From NCBI GenBank assembly GCA_011050675.1, contig DRFI01000004.1, positions 62,001-126,000 on the forward strand: a DNA stretch of 64,000 bases, given 5' to 3'. The first letter of the stretch is position 1. The number at the start of each line of letters is the position of its first letter. Shown piece after piece: positions 36,035 through 46,215 of the stretch. The DNA is from Maribacter sp. GTDB taxonomy: Bacteria > Bacteroidota > Bacteroidia > Flavobacteriales > Flavobacteriaceae. Made by a program: the position numbers and the translations under genes. The notes beneath the pieces were generated by a model. The model was not told the DNA's origin, made no database searches, and was given only the letters and a program-made list of their open reading frames with translations.

Positions 36035-36580
36035 ATGATTGATATATTTTTTGAAGAATTAAGTAGTGAAATTCAAAAGGGCATAACCGAAAAAGGACAT
36101 CCATTTAGATTCATTACTATGGCAACAGTAGGCAATGGACCTATAGCTCGTCTACGTACTGTTGTATTACGTGAAGTCTCCCAAGAATTAGTCTTAAGCA
36201 TATACACCGATAGCCGTACCGAGAAAATAAAGCATATTAAAGCGAATAATCAAATTAGCTTTTTGTTTTACCACCCTGAAAAAATGTTACAGTTGAAAGT
36301 TGAAGGTACCGCCAACATAGTAACAGATACCAGTAGGCTTACCGCAACTTGGAATAATGTACAGCCAAATAGCAGAAAAGACTACATAACCAATAATAGC
36401 CCAGGTAGTTTTATTAAAAACCCTGACCATGTAGAATATTTAGAAGAGGAGAATTACTTTACTATTTTAGATATTATGCCGACCAAAATTGAATATTTAA
36501 AACTACAACGACCAAATCATATTAGAGCAAAATTCACCAAGACTTCAGAAAATTGGAAAGGTGAATTTTTAGTGCCTTAG
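36035..36580 (+). CDS. Pyridoxamine 5'-phosphate oxidase family (FMN-binding split barrel) protein
   Basis: A 181-residue FMN-binding protein: FITMATVGNGPIARLRTVVLREV is the N-terminal strand-turn unit with the Arg-Thr-Val pattern, followed by DSRTEKIKHIKANNQISFLFY and MLQLKVEGTANIV. These are hallmarks of the PNPOx-like Pfam family. The classical PdxH C-terminal motif is not evident, so it may be a flavin reductase-like or general stress protein and not PdxH. Its stop overlaps the end of the convergent glycosyltransferase pseudogene by four bases (36577-36580). Confidence 0.82.
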   Translation: MIDIFFEELSSEIQKGITEKGHPFRFITMATVGNGPIARLRTVVLREVSQELVLSIYTDSRTEKIKHIKANNQISFLFYHPEKMLQLKVEGTANIVTDTSRLTATWNNVQPNSRKDYITNNSPGSFIKNPDHVEYLEEENYFTILDIMPTKIEYLKLQRPNHIRAKFTKTSENWKGEFLVP

Positions 36581-37949
36581 TCTATAAAGAAATATAGGTT
36601 TTCTTTTTCTTTCCCAAATCCAATTATGCTATCAACTACCATTCTGTTTTTTTCTTTGGATGTATTTATGGACACTGAAATCACCTTTTTCAGCTTCACA
36701 TCCGAAACGGGCAACGAATAGTCATCTGCAGAATGAATTGTTTTTTCAGGATATAATGATCTTACATTACCAGCATAGGTAACATTAGGTAACACCCATT
36801 GATAAATATTATAATTCTCTTTCAACTTATAGGCAATAGGATCAAAACCAAAATGAACAGAAGAAGATATATGCATTAATTTCTCTACTGGTGTTCTTAT
36901 AATTTGAATAAATATTACCGCGTAAAACAGATAAAACCCAACAGAAACCAATTTTCGCCCTTTTTTAAGTTCAATAGATTCTAGTAATAAAATAATAAAC
37001 GGAAGAAACATTGGCAGCAACCACTTTGTTTCTCTTTTCTGACTTTGAAAAATAAAGAAAAATAATCCCAAAACTAACAACTGGGTAAAGAATATTTTAG
37101 AAAACCAATGAAGCTTCTGTTTATTGAATTTTATAAATTTAAGTGCATAACCTGCTAAAAACAAGACCAAAACAGGAAAGCATAAAGAAAGAATTCCTTT
37201 CAAATAAATTAGTAGTGGCATTACCGAAAACCCGGTTGCGACCTCCTCTACCCCTATCTTTTCTTGGACACTAGATTCTAAGAAAGATTTAAATTCGTTG
37301 GGACCTAATAACCAATACGCATGTGGAGCAACCAGAAGGAATGCTAACGAAATAGTTAATAGTATTTTTAAATTCAACACTACACTTCTTAATTCCTTAT
37401 CCCAAATTGCAACCAATGTGAAGGACAGTAGAAAAAACACATAATTATATTTGGAAAGTAACCCTACTCCTACAATTAAGCCTAATAACAAATAATTTAA
37501 TACTGCCTTACGCTGTACTAACAGCTGCAAACAATAATAAGATGCTACTATGCAAAGGCACAACAAGCCTGTATGTGAAAGTCTACGAAAAGTAAAATCG
37601 ATATAAACAGGTATTAAAACCAAGGCTAAAATAGCCAGTTTCGACCGATCTTAATTTTGTATTCTAAATTTTGAAAAACGATACATCAACAACAATGTAC
37701 ACGCAAATAAGCCCTCCTTAAAATTGAAAATGAAATTTTACCAACACCGAATACAGAATTAAAACCATACTGCAACCAAGTATAAAGTGGCGGTTAATCA
37801 TCATAACCCCAGCGAAGCCATTGAGAATAATATGCTTGCTCAGCATCTTCTAACTCTAGTGCACTTTTAAAAAAAGTAATACAAGTTATAGCAAGGAACG
37901 AAAAAATAGCAAGTACCGTTATCTTATTTAGAGACACGTTCTTGCCCAT
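36577..37949 (-). pseudogene. GT39/ArnT-like membrane glycosyltransferase, inactivated by two nonsense codons and a frameshift
   Basis: Reading from the ATG at 37947-37949 gives a hydrophobic N-terminus and the GT-C motif region ELEDAEQAYY, then RWGYDD, TAA at 37794-37796, and PPLYTWLQYGF. The family motif is DDQPPLYTWL, so a CAA became TAA. At about 37717-37719 one base is missing (TTAAGGAG for an expected TTAAAGGAG), shifting frame after ISFSIL. A third lesion is TAA at 37651-37653. The remaining 348 codons (37623 to 36577) stay open, with about eight membrane helices including GLLSKYNYVFFLLSF. The intact gene would have transferred a sugar from a polyprenyl donor. Only the C-terminal part could still be translated, from a TTG at 37623. 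A sequencing error could explain one lesion, not all three. Confidence 0.85.
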
Positions 37950-37951
37950 AT

Positions 37952-39556
37952 TTAATTTTGTGTAATGACTGTGAAATTTAAATTTAATGGCTCTAACGCC
38001 TCAAATAACATGGGCACTAAATCATCTCCATATTCTAGATAAAACTCAGAAAAGTTAGATTGCCGTTCTTGTAAAGATTGGTTTGGAAAAATCTCGTTCT
38101 GCAGTTCGGTCATACGAACAACATGATCTTTTAATTTTCTCTTTTGCGCTTGTAACAATCTTTTCTCCAACGCATTCAACCCTTTTATCTGCTTTACTTC
38201 TTGCGCTTTTACCGAACCTAAAAATGATTTGTCTGTCCTCTCTGCTAACGTATACATTTCTTTGAACTGCTCTTCCAACAATTTTCTTTGTGGGGAAAAA
38301 TCGATATCAATATTTGATATCTCCCTTATTTTTTTATTGATTAGGCTATTTTGCTTTAAAAATATATCTGATTTAGAGATATTCATTCGCTCTAGCTTGT
38401 CTGCTTGTTTCTCAGTAATTATTAAAGCTGAATTTCTAACCAATAGAATTGGAAATGGAACATTCATAGCTTGAAAAGCAGCTTTTAATTCTAACCAATA
38501 AGCTATTTCTCCGCCTCCGCCTATATAACATAGGTTAGGTAGAATAACTTCTTGATATAAAGGTCTGGCGATTACATTCGGCGAAAACCGTTCTGGATAT
38601 GCATCCATCTCATGAAGCAATTCTTCTTTTGTAAAAGAAATGTTAGTGTCGTTTACCACATACTTCCCCTTACTTTCTATAATACGTTCACGAATTCCAT
38701 CTTTTAAATAGAAATAATTGATTTCGCGAGGATTTACTTGAACAGGGTAATCTGTAGAAATTTGCTCTATTTCTTTAATCGTTTCCGATACTTTTTCAAA
38801 AGCGATTTGCTCAAAAATATCTTTCTTCATGTATGGCACAAGTGACTTTTTTAAGTCGACATCATCACCATCTACAATTACTAATCCGTAGTCCTTAAAG
38901 ATTTCATTCGCTAAATAACGGGTTGCATCCGTTAGGTTATCATGCTTTAAGTAAGCTTCTTCAAAAAGTTGCTTTAATAGATTTGCATTCTTACTATCCC
39001 CTATTGATTTCGCAAATAGAGAAAAAACCTCATCTAAGCCTTCCGTCGGCAAATGACCAACAGCACCCGAAGCTTCTTTATTCCATTGAAATTTTAATCC
39101 CTTAAAATTGAAATAATTTATTTCATCAAAATCATGATCCTCGGTAGCCATCCAATAAACAGGCACAAAATTAGAATTCGGGTATTCCTTTTTTAATTGG
39201 GCTGTTAAATTGATAGTGGAAATAATCTTGTAAAGAAAATATAACGGACCGGTAAATAGATTTAATTGGTGCCCCGTAACAATAGTAAACGTATTTTTCT
39301 CTTTTAATAGTTCAATATTAGCGTCCGTACCTTCAGAAGTATTGACATTCTTGTATTGCTTTTTCATAGAAGCATGCAGCACATCTCGATGGGCTTGGGA
39401 AAAATGCTTCCCCTTTTCTTCTAGCTGCCCTTTAAAACCTTCAACATCGGGAAACCGATTGTATAATGTTTTAAGTTTAGCATCCTTAGCAATGTAGTCG
39501 CAAATTAACTTCGAAAAATAGCCCGTTTTTGCTATGGGCAAACAATCAATATCCAT
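37952..39556 (-). CDS. bshC: Bacillithiol biosynthesis cysteine-adding enzyme BshC
   Basis: A 534-residue BshC-like protein. Diagnostic blocks are FTIVTGHQLNLFTGPLYFLYK (substrate-binding motif TGHQ), PVYWMATEDHDFDE, and LPNLCYIGGGGEIAYWLELK. A long coiled-coil region follows (about 400-500). The enzyme is thought to add cysteine to glucosaminyl-malate to give bacillithiol, the main thiol of Bacillota and many Bacteroidota. It starts 116 bases from the divergent M14 peptidase gene. Its end is two bases before the start of the glycosyltransferase pseudogene, so the two were probably one operon. Confidence 0.93.
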   Translation of the reverse strand: MDIDCLPIAKTGYFSKLICDYIAKDAKLKTLYNRFPDVEGFKGQLEEKGKHFSQAHRDVLHASMKKQYKNVNTSEGTDANIELLKEKNTFTIVTGHQLNLFTGPLYFLYKIISTINLTAQLKKEYPNSNFVPVYWMATEDHDFDEINYFNFKGLKFQWNKEASGAVGHLPTEGLDEVFSLFAKSIGDSKNANLLKQLFEEAYLKHDNLTDATRYLANEIFKDYGLVIVDGDDVDLKKSLVPYMKKDIFEQIAFEKVSETIKEIEQISTDYPVQVNPREINYFYLKDGIRERIIESKGKYVVNDTNISFTKEELLHEMDAYPERFSPNVIARPLYQEVILPNLCYIGGGGEIAYWLELKAAFQAMNVPFPILLVRNSALIITEKQADKLERMNISKSDIFLKQNSLINKKIREISNIDIDFSPQRKLLEEQFKEMYTLAERTDKSFLGSVKAQEVKQIKGLNALEKRLLQAQKRKLKDHVVRMTELQNEIFPNQSLQERQSNFSEFYLEYGDDLVPMLFEALEPLNLNFTVITQN

Positions 39557-39663
39557 ATAAAAAGTAAATACGTGGTAAATATAAGTTAATTACTTCTAGT
39601 ATTAAAAAACCTATTACTCGGCGAAATACATCATAAATCGAGGTCATTTTACAATTATTTTAA

Positions 39664-39671
39664 TAGATTTG
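39664..39671 (+). promoter_or_regulatory. Candidate -7 element for the M14 carboxypeptidase gene
   Basis: TAGATTTG is an exact TAnnTTTG match. Initiation a few bases downstream (about 39677) would exclude the ATG at 39673 and favour the ATG at 39697. No TTG at 17-20 bases upstream. Confidence 0.4.
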
Positions 39672-39696
39672 GATGACTCAGAACACAAATAACTAT

Positions 39697-42150
39697 ATGA
39701 AACTAATTTTACGCTACGCATTACTTTTAATGCCCCTTTTAAGTTTAGCTCAGTTAAAATCTCCGTCGGAGTTTTTAGGGTATGAACTAGGAACACAATT
39801 TACAAGACATCATGAGGTTGTTGATTATTATCAATATTTAGCAGAAGCTGAACCTCAACGTATGAATCTTATTGAATACGGTAAAACCAATGAACGTAGA
39901 CCTTTATTATTGGCTACCATTTCTACCAAAGAAAACATGCAAAACCTTGACAAAATAAGGGAAGAGCATATGAAAGGATTGAATGGCGAGGGTACACCAG
40001 ACAAGGCTATTGTATGGCTTAGCTACAATGTTCACGGTAATGAAAGTGTAAGTACAGAAGCTTCCATGCAAACAATTTTTGATTTGTTTACGAGCAAAAG
40101 TAATTACCTAGAAAATATTGTAGTTTTAATTGACCCATGTATTAACCCTGATGGACGAGATCGTTATGTTAACTGGTACAATCAATTTAAAAACTCACCT
40201 AACCAAGTAGATCCAAATAGTAAGGAGCACCATGAGAACTGGTGGAACGGACGTAGTAACCACTACATGTTCGATTTAAATAGAGATTGGGCCTGGTTAA
40301 CACAAGTTGAAAGTCAACAACGTTTAAAGCAGTTTAATAAATGGTTGCCTCATGTACATGTAGATTTTCACGAACAAGGCGTAGATAATCCATATTATTT
40401 TGCTCCTGCTGCTGAGCCTTTTCATGAAGTAGTAACCGATTTTCAAAGAGAATTTCAGAAAACCATTGGTAAAAATCACGCCAAATACTTTGATGAGAAC
40501 GGTTGGTTTTACTTTACTAAAGAAGTATTCGACCTACTTTACCCAAGTTATGGTGATACCTACCCTACTTACAACGGTGGAATTGGCATGACCTACGAAC
40601 AAGGCGGTGGAGGCCGTGCTGGTTTAGGTATTATAACTGGTATTGGAGATACACTTACGTTAAAAGATAGAATTGCACATCACCATACTACTGGTTTATC
40701 TACTGTAGAAGTAGCTGCAAACAATGTAAATAAATTGAATGATGAATTCAAAAAATTCCATCTTAAAAAAGATTTCAAATATAAAAGCTACGTACTTAAT
40801 GGAAATCCTGATAAGCTAGAATTACTAACAAACTTGTTAAGCAAGCACGAAATTGAATACCAAGCAGGTACTAATAGTACCGTAAAAGGTTACAACTATG
40901 CTACGGGGAAAGTTAGCTCCTTGAAAACAAGTGATAGAAGTGTGGTCATTTCAACAGATCAGGCAAAGGGTACCTTGGTTAAGGTATTATTTGAGCCTAT
41001 GGCAAAACTAAGCGACTCTGTTACCTATGACATTACAGCTTGGTCTTTACCTTATGCCTATGGAGTTAATGCAGTCGCTAGCGAAAGTAACTTTAGCGGA
41101 ACAAAGGTTACTGCTAGTAAACCTGAACTTAAAAACATGGCAGCTAACAGTTATGCTTATTTAGCAGATTGGAACAGCATGAAAGATGCCAGATTCTTAG
41201 CTGAACTATTACGTAATAAAGTACGCGTGCGTTATGCTCACAAGCCGTTTACCGTAGATGGAATTGCTCATGAACGTGGTACATTAATTATCACTAAAAG
41301 CGACAATAAAAACATCAAAGATTTCAACGCTATTTTAAGTACAGCCTCTAAGAATCATAATAAAAATGTTATCTCTACCAATACCGGTTTTGTTGAAAGT
41401 GGTAAAGATTTTGGTTCAAGTTATGTTGACGTTATTCAAAATTTAAATATTGCAGTACTATCTGGAGAGCCAACTTCCACCCTTCGTTTTGGCGAAATAT
41501 GGAACTTCTTTGAACAACAATTAGACTACCCTATTTCTGTATTGGATGAAGATTATTTTACGAGAGTTGACCTTGCTAAATATGATATATTGATTTTACC
41601 TGATGGTAGAGGTTATAATAGTTTTTTAACCACCTACACTAAAGAAAAAATTAAGGATTGGGTAAAACGTGGAGGTAAGCTAATTGCCATGGGTGGCGCA
41701 ATTGATGGTATTACCGCATCTGACGATGATTTTGATTTGAAGGAAAAAGAAATGAAAAAAGACTCTTCGAATACCATTGGATCTTTTGAAATATCTGAAA
41801 GAGAACAAATAAAATCTACAATTACAGGTGCTATTTTTAAAGCGACAGTTGATAACACCAATCCACTAGCTTATGGTTACGACAACACCTACTTTACTTT
41901 AAAATTAGGCGCGCGTTCTTATAAGTATTTAGATAACGGTAGTGCAGTATATTTAAGTGAAGGAGATAACGAACCAATATCTGGTTTTGCAGGTAGCGAA
42001 GCAAAGAAGAAAATCGCAGAAACGTTGATTTTCGGAACAGAAAAAATAGGTCGCGGACAAGTGATTTACATGGTAGACAATCCACTTTTTAGAGGTTTCT
42101 GGGAAAATGGAAAACTATTTTTCGCTAACGCATTATTCATGGTTAAATAG
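39697..42150 (+). CDS. Secreted M14 family zinc carboxypeptidase
   Basis: An 817-residue protein with a signal peptide (MKLILRYALLLMPLLSLAQ). An ATG at 39673 would add eight residues before the signal and is upstream of the likely transcription start, so it is not used. The M14 domain covers about 40-380: zinc ligands in NVHGNESVS (His, Glu) and HVHVDFHEQG (His), with DPCINPDGRDRY and DLNRDWAW as substrate-site blocks. The C-terminal half includes a GATase-like fold (FGEIWNFFEQQLDYPISVL, LPDGRGYNSF, RGGKLIAMGGAI). The family removes C-terminal residues from peptides. DUF4177 follows eight bases downstream. Confidence 0.9.
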   Translation: MKLILRYALLLMPLLSLAQLKSPSEFLGYELGTQFTRHHEVVDYYQYLAEAEPQRMNLIEYGKTNERRPLLLATISTKENMQNLDKIREEHMKGLNGEGTPDKAIVWLSYNVHGNESVSTEASMQTIFDLFTSKSNYLENIVVLIDPCINPDGRDRYVNWYNQFKNSPNQVDPNSKEHHENWWNGRSNHYMFDLNRDWAWLTQVESQQRLKQFNKWLPHVHVDFHEQGVDNPYYFAPAAEPFHEVVTDFQREFQKTIGKNHAKYFDENGWFYFTKEVFDLLYPSYGDTYPTYNGGIGMTYEQGGGGRAGLGIITGIGDTLTLKDRIAHHHTTGLSTVEVAANNVNKLNDEFKKFHLKKDFKYKSYVLNGNPDKLELLTNLLSKHEIEYQAGTNSTVKGYNYATGKVSSLKTSDRSVVISTDQAKGTLVKVLFEPMAKLSDSVTYDITAWSLPYAYGVNAVASESNFSGTKVTASKPELKNMAANSYAYLADWNSMKDARFLAELLRNKVRVRYAHKPFTVDGIAHERGTLIITKSDNKNIKDFNAILSTASKNHNKNVISTNTGFVESGKDFGSSYVDVIQNLNIAVLSGEPTSTLRFGEIWNFFEQQLDYPISVLDEDYFTRVDLAKYDILILPDGRGYNSFLTTYTKEKIKDWVKRGGKLIAMGGAIDGITASDDDFDLKEKEMKKDSSNTIGSFEISEREQIKSTITGAIFKATVDNTNPLAYGYDNTYFTLKLGARSYKYLDNGSAVYLSEGDNEPISGFAGSEAKKKIAETLIFGTEKIGRGQVIYMVDNPLFRGFWENGKLFFANALFMVK

Positions 42151-42158
42151 AAAATATC

Positions 42159-42353
42159 ATGAAAGAATATAAAGTTGAAACCTTAATATATTATTCTAAA
42201 CTAACCTTTGATAAATTTCATATTGTTGATACATCAAATAAGGAAATTCAAGAAAAACTAGATAGTTATGCAAAGGAGGGTTGGCGTTTAGCTTCAACAG
42301 ATGCATCCAATTTTGGTGCAGCAATGTATATATATTTATACTTTGAACGGTAA
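42159..42353 (+). CDS. DUF4177 domain protein
   Basis: A 64-residue protein with the DUF4177 pattern: an N-terminal strand MKEYKVETLIYY, a central helix LDSYAKEGWRLAS (the EGW motif) and a final strand YIYLYFER. Members are small single-domain proteins of unknown function. It is read together with the M14 peptidase gene and is followed by a terminator. Confidence 0.75.
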   Translation: MKEYKVETLIYYSKLTFDKFHIVDTSNKEIQEKLDSYAKEGWRLASTDASNFGAAMYIYLYFER

Positions 42354-42391
42354 CTAAATTTTATAGATTATCGCTTAAAAATAAAATTTTT

Positions 42392-42431
42392 ATATATCCC
42401 TGAAATGATTAAAATCGTTTCAGGGATATAT
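42392..42431 (+). terminator. Intrinsic terminator after the M14-DUF4177 pair
   Basis: A 14-bp perfect stem, ATATATCCCTGAAA (42392-42405) with its complement at 42418-42431; the loop can extend the pairing. A short T-rich stretch follows. Confidence 0.72.
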
Positions 42432-42524
42432 TATTTTAACGTACAGAAAATTCTCTCCAACATATTTACATCTTTTACGTTTAAACTAGAAGATCTTTTT
42501 AAGTAAGGGTTAAAACCAACACCT

Positions 42525-44888
42525 ATGCCTACCGACCAAGAGCAAATAAGCGCCTTGTTGCAAAAGTTAGAACTACTTCTAAAAAAGCAACAAGATTTTA
42601 ATATTGAGGTAAATGAAATTCGTAGAGATATTCAAATACTTCGAAATACCCAAGCTTTAAAATTCAATCAAGATTCTAAAGAACTCCCAAATACACCAGC
42701 AGAGGTAATATTTGAAAAAGAATCTATTACCACTGCTGAACCAGATGTTATTGAGACACCTATCCAATCTCAAATAGAACCTGCTGAAATTAAAGAGGAA
42801 CCTATACCTTCCCTTGAAAAGAAAACAATTTTCCCTAAAAGAAAATCAAATCTTGAGAAATTTATCGGTGAAAACCTTATAAACAAAATAGGAATATTAA
42901 TTACCGTAATTGGTGTTGTTATCGGTGCAAAATACTCCATTGAAAACAACTTAATAAGCCCTCTTACAAGAATAATCCTAGGTTATTTGGTAGGTTTAGG
43001 TCTAATAGGTTTTGGCTTCAAATTAAAAGCAAAATATGAGAATTATAGTGCTGTTTTAGTAAGTGGTGCCTTAGCTATTTTATACTTTATCACCTTTGCC
43101 GCCTATGACCTTTACGGGCTGTTCCCACAACTAATGGCTTTCGGTATTATGCTATTATGCACAGTTTTTGGTGTGGTATCCGCATTAAGCTATAATAAAC
43201 AAGTTATTGCCCACATTGGTCTTGTTGGTGCTTATGCAGTTCCTTTTTTATTAAGCAACGACTCTGGTAATGTTACAGGGCTTTTTAGCTATATAGCCTT
43301 AATTAATATTGGTCTATTGGTAATTTCCTTTAAGAAATATTGGAAAGCGCTCTATTATGTTTCATTTACCTTTACTTGGTTAATATATGGGACATGGTAC
43401 TCGCTTTCTAGCTATGATGAAGATTTCGCTATGGGATTTGTATTCCTAACTATTTTCTTCTTCTTGTTCTATGCTACTTTCCTAGCTTTTAAATTAATAA
43501 AGTCTGAACAATTTAAGGTTGGCGACATCATTCTAATTCTATTAAATTCTTTCATATTTTATGGTTTCGGTATTGCTTGGCTGTATGATTATGAAGGAGG
43601 AGAACTCTATTTAGGCCTATTTACGCTACTTAACGCATTAATACATTTTGGGATTACCGTATTAATTTTTAAAAGGAAATTAGCAGATCGTAAGCTGTTC
43701 TTTTTAACTGCAGGCTTTGTACTCACCTTTATCACCATCGCCGTACCAGTACAATTAGATGGTAATTGGGTTACATTAATTTGGGCTTTAGAAGCTGCCC
43801 TTCTATTTTGGATCGGTCGTACCAAAAAAGTTGTATTCTATGAATACTTATCATACATAATGGCTGCTCTTGCATTCTTAAGTTTAACGATGGATTGGGC
43901 GCAAACCTATTCTTATCTAAATACCACAGAAGAATGGAGCCTTCTATTAAACACCACTTTCATGACTTCTCTATTATGCGCAGCGGTCTTTGGGTATATG
44001 AATTGGATTCAAATAAAATTCGTAACGGACAAACAATCTGTTGTTCAAAAAATAATGGTAATTGGAGTACCCGTTTTATTTGTGAGTACACTCTACTTTG
44101 CCCTATACCTTGAAATTGAACAATATTGGAATAATGCCTTTGAGGCATCTAAAATAGAAATATCAGGTGATTCTGGTTATTACCCAGAATACAATTTCAA
44201 TCTCAAAGACCTTGAATCTATTTGGAAAATACTCTATACTATGTTTTTCGTTAGCATTATAAGTTTAGTAAATACTTATAAAATAAAAGACAAGGTTTTA
44301 GGTATTGTCTCTATATGTGCAGCACTATTAACTACCCTTGCATTCTTAACTAACGGACTATATATATTGAGCGAGTTACGCGAAAATTTCATTACCCAAG
44401 AGCTTACTGAATTTTACAATATTGGTATTTACAATATTTACCTTAGGTATATCTCCTTTGCCTTTTTCGCATTCTTATTGTTTGCGATTTACAAATCAGC
44501 ACAGCAAAATTATTTTAAAATCAATTATAAAATTCCATTTGAAATTCTACTACATGTCTCTATAATTTGGATTACCAGTAGCGAATTACTAAACTGGATG
44601 GACCTATCTGGATCAGATCAATCTTATAAATTAGGCCTTAGTATTCTTTGGGGGCTTTATGCTCTCTTATTAATAGCACTAGGTATTTGGAAAAAGAAAA
44701 AACACCTACGTATTGGTGCCATTATTCTTTTCTCCCTAACCCTAATTAAATTGTTCTTCTATGATATTTCATCATTGAATACCATATCCAAGACAATCGT
44801 ATTCGTTTCCTTGGGTATCTTATTATTAATAATATCATTTCTTTACAATAAATACAAACACATTATCTCTGATGAAACCAAAAAATAA
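42525..44888 (+). CDS. DUF2339 multi-spanning membrane protein
   Basis: A 787-residue protein: residues 1-105 are a cytoplasmic coiled-coil and Pro/Glu-rich linker, then IGENLINKIGILITVIGVVIGAKY marks the DUF2339 start, and about 20 membrane helices follow to the end. Family blocks include YGLFPQLMAFGIMLL, HIGLVGAYAVPFLLSND and ALEAALLFWIGR. Such proteins are unassigned; the large polytopic fold suggests transport or envelope assembly. Its 3' end overlaps a DUF3999 gene by 17 bases, the usual partner. The 171-base gap upstream holds the preceding terminator and an unremarkable leader. Confidence 0.9.
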   Translation: MPTDQEQISALLQKLELLLKKQQDFNIEVNEIRRDIQILRNTQALKFNQDSKELPNTPAEVIFEKESITTAEPDVIETPIQSQIEPAEIKEEPIPSLEKKTIFPKRKSNLEKFIGENLINKIGILITVIGVVIGAKYSIENNLISPLTRIILGYLVGLGLIGFGFKLKAKYENYSAVLVSGALAILYFITFAAYDLYGLFPQLMAFGIMLLCTVFGVVSALSYNKQVIAHIGLVGAYAVPFLLSNDSGNVTGLFSYIALINIGLLVISFKKYWKALYYVSFTFTWLIYGTWYSLSSYDEDFAMGFVFLTIFFFLFYATFLAFKLIKSEQFKVGDIILILLNSFIFYGFGIAWLYDYEGGELYLGLFTLLNALIHFGITVLIFKRKLADRKLFFLTAGFVLTFITIAVPVQLDGNWVTLIWALEAALLFWIGRTKKVVFYEYLSYIMAALAFLSLTMDWAQTYSYLNTTEEWSLLLNTTFMTSLLCAAVFGYMNWIQIKFVTDKQSVVQKIMVIGVPVLFVSTLYFALYLEIEQYWNNAFEASKIEISGDSGYYPEYNFNLKDLESIWKILYTMFFVSIISLVNTYKIKDKVLGIVSICAALLTTLAFLTNGLYILSELRENFITQELTEFYNIGIYNIYLRYISFAFFAFLLFAIYKSAQQNYFKINYKIPFEILLHVSIIWITSSELLNWMDLSGSDQSYKLGLSILWGLYALLLIALGIWKKKKHLRIGAIILFSLTLIKLFFYDISSLNTISKTIVFVSLGILLLIISFLYNKYKHIISDETKK

Positions 44889-46098
44889 TCTACTTGTAAT
44901 TCTTGCTTTATTGGCGATATCATTCTGTAATGCACAGATGAGCTCTTACTCTAAAAAAATAGATTTAATAGGAGTTGATAGTCTATGGCACAACATTGAA
45001 GTGCCTAATGAGGTCTTTGGAGATTTAAATACCAACATGTCAGATATTCGTGTTTATGGTATAACCGCTACAGATACAATTGAAGCCCCTTATTTACATA
45101 AGGTATCAAAAGCAGTGAATGCCAATTCAGAGATTTCTTTTAATCTTCTAAATACAGTCAATAATTCTAAAGGATTTTTCTATACTTATGAAGTACCACA
45201 AAAGGAATTGATCAATGAAATTAAGTTAAACATACAAGACATTAATTTTAATTGGTTAATTACACTTGAAGGGAGTCATAACCAGAAAGAATGGTTTAAT
45301 CTTTTAGAAGATTATCGTATTCTATCTATAAATAATGAACAAACCGATTATTCTTTTACCACATTGAAGTTTCCCGATGCAAACTTCAAATTTTACAGGT
45401 TATTGATTAAGAGTCCAGAAAAACCGAATTTAACATCGGTACAGATTCTAAAAAAGGCAAAAAAATTAGCAGCGTATCGTGATTATAAAATACGCTCGTT
45501 TAAAGTTTCTAAAGAGGACAAAAAAACTATTATAGATGTTGATTTAAATAATAGAGTTCCTCTGAATCTTTTAGAACTTACAGTTGATGACAAAATTGAT
45601 TATTACAGATCAATTTCTATTCAATATTTAGCCGATAGCGTTGAAACCGAAAAGGGATACCATTACAATTTTAGACCAATGGCTACAAAAACACTTTCCT
45701 CTATTGAAGAAAACAGTTTTCAATTACCCGGAACCTTGGCTCAAAAGATTCGTATCATAGTTTTAAACAACGATAATCAACCTTTAAAAATTTCTGATGT
45801 TAGACTGAAAGGATATATACATACGCTAACCACACGGTTTACTCAACCTGCAGATTACTTCCTAGTTTATGGTAAAGAAAACGCAAATAGACCTAATTAT
45901 GACATCACTAAAACGAAAGTTTCATTACCAGAAAATATCTCTAATTTGAGTTTTGGAAACATTACCGAGCTACCTAAAAAAGAAACTCAAACAACCGCTC
46001 CTCTTTTCGAAAATAAATGGTGGCTTTGGATCATTATAGGTATAATAATAGCTGTATTAGGTTATTTTACTATTAGTATGATGAAAAAAGAGCTTTAA
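44872..46098 (+). CDS. DUF3999 family exported membrane-anchored protein
   Basis: A 408-residue protein with a signal peptide (to about SFCNAQ), an extracytoplasmic beta-sandwich-rich region, and one C-terminal membrane helix (WWLWIIIGIIIAVLGYFTI). Two or three discoidin-like repeats can be sensed around WLITLEGSHNQKEWFNLLEDY and FKFYRLLIKS. This matches DUF3999, which regularly accompanies DUF2339 in many phyla. It probably forms a complex with that membrane protein; substrate unknown. Overlaps the DUF2339 gene by 17 bases, indicating coupling. Confidence 0.82.
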   Translation: MKPKNNLLVILALLAISFCNAQMSSYSKKIDLIGVDSLWHNIEVPNEVFGDLNTNMSDIRVYGITATDTIEAPYLHKVSKAVNANSEISFNLLNTVNNSKGFFYTYEVPQKELINEIKLNIQDINFNWLITLEGSHNQKEWFNLLEDYRILSINNEQTDYSFTTLKFPDANFKFYRLLIKSPEKPNLTSVQILKKAKKLAAYRDYKIRSFKVSKEDKKTIIDVDLNNRVPLNLLELTVDDKIDYYRSISIQYLADSVETEKGYHYNFRPMATKTLSSIEENSFQLPGTLAQKIRIIVLNNDNQPLKISDVRLKGYIHTLTTRFTQPADYFLVYGKENANRPNYDITKTKVSLPENISNLSFGNITELPKKETQTTAPLFENKWWLWIIIGIIIAVLGYFTISMMKKEL

Positions 46099-46152
46099 TT
46101 TAATTGAAAAAAATCACTATTCTAAAAGACTATATCTAAATTAATGGAGTCA

Positions 46153-46180
46153 ATGTTGTTCATATAAACCCCAACAACAT
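46153..46180 (+). other. Hairpin in the leader of the lpxR-like gene
   Basis: ATGTTGTT (46153-46160) and AACAACAT (46173-46180) form an eight-base perfect stem with a 12-base loop in the 114-base gap before lpxR. There is no T run, so it is not a good terminator; it may be a leader structure or chance. Confidence 0.25.
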
Positions 46181-46215
46181 AAAACCCTACAAAAAGTTTT
46201 CTCGTAGGTAGTGTG

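Noticed and set aside
39673..39696. Upstream ATG of the M14 carboxypeptidase
   Set aside because: It would put eight polar residues before the signal peptide and precedes the probable transcription start deduced from TAGATTTG at 39664-39671.
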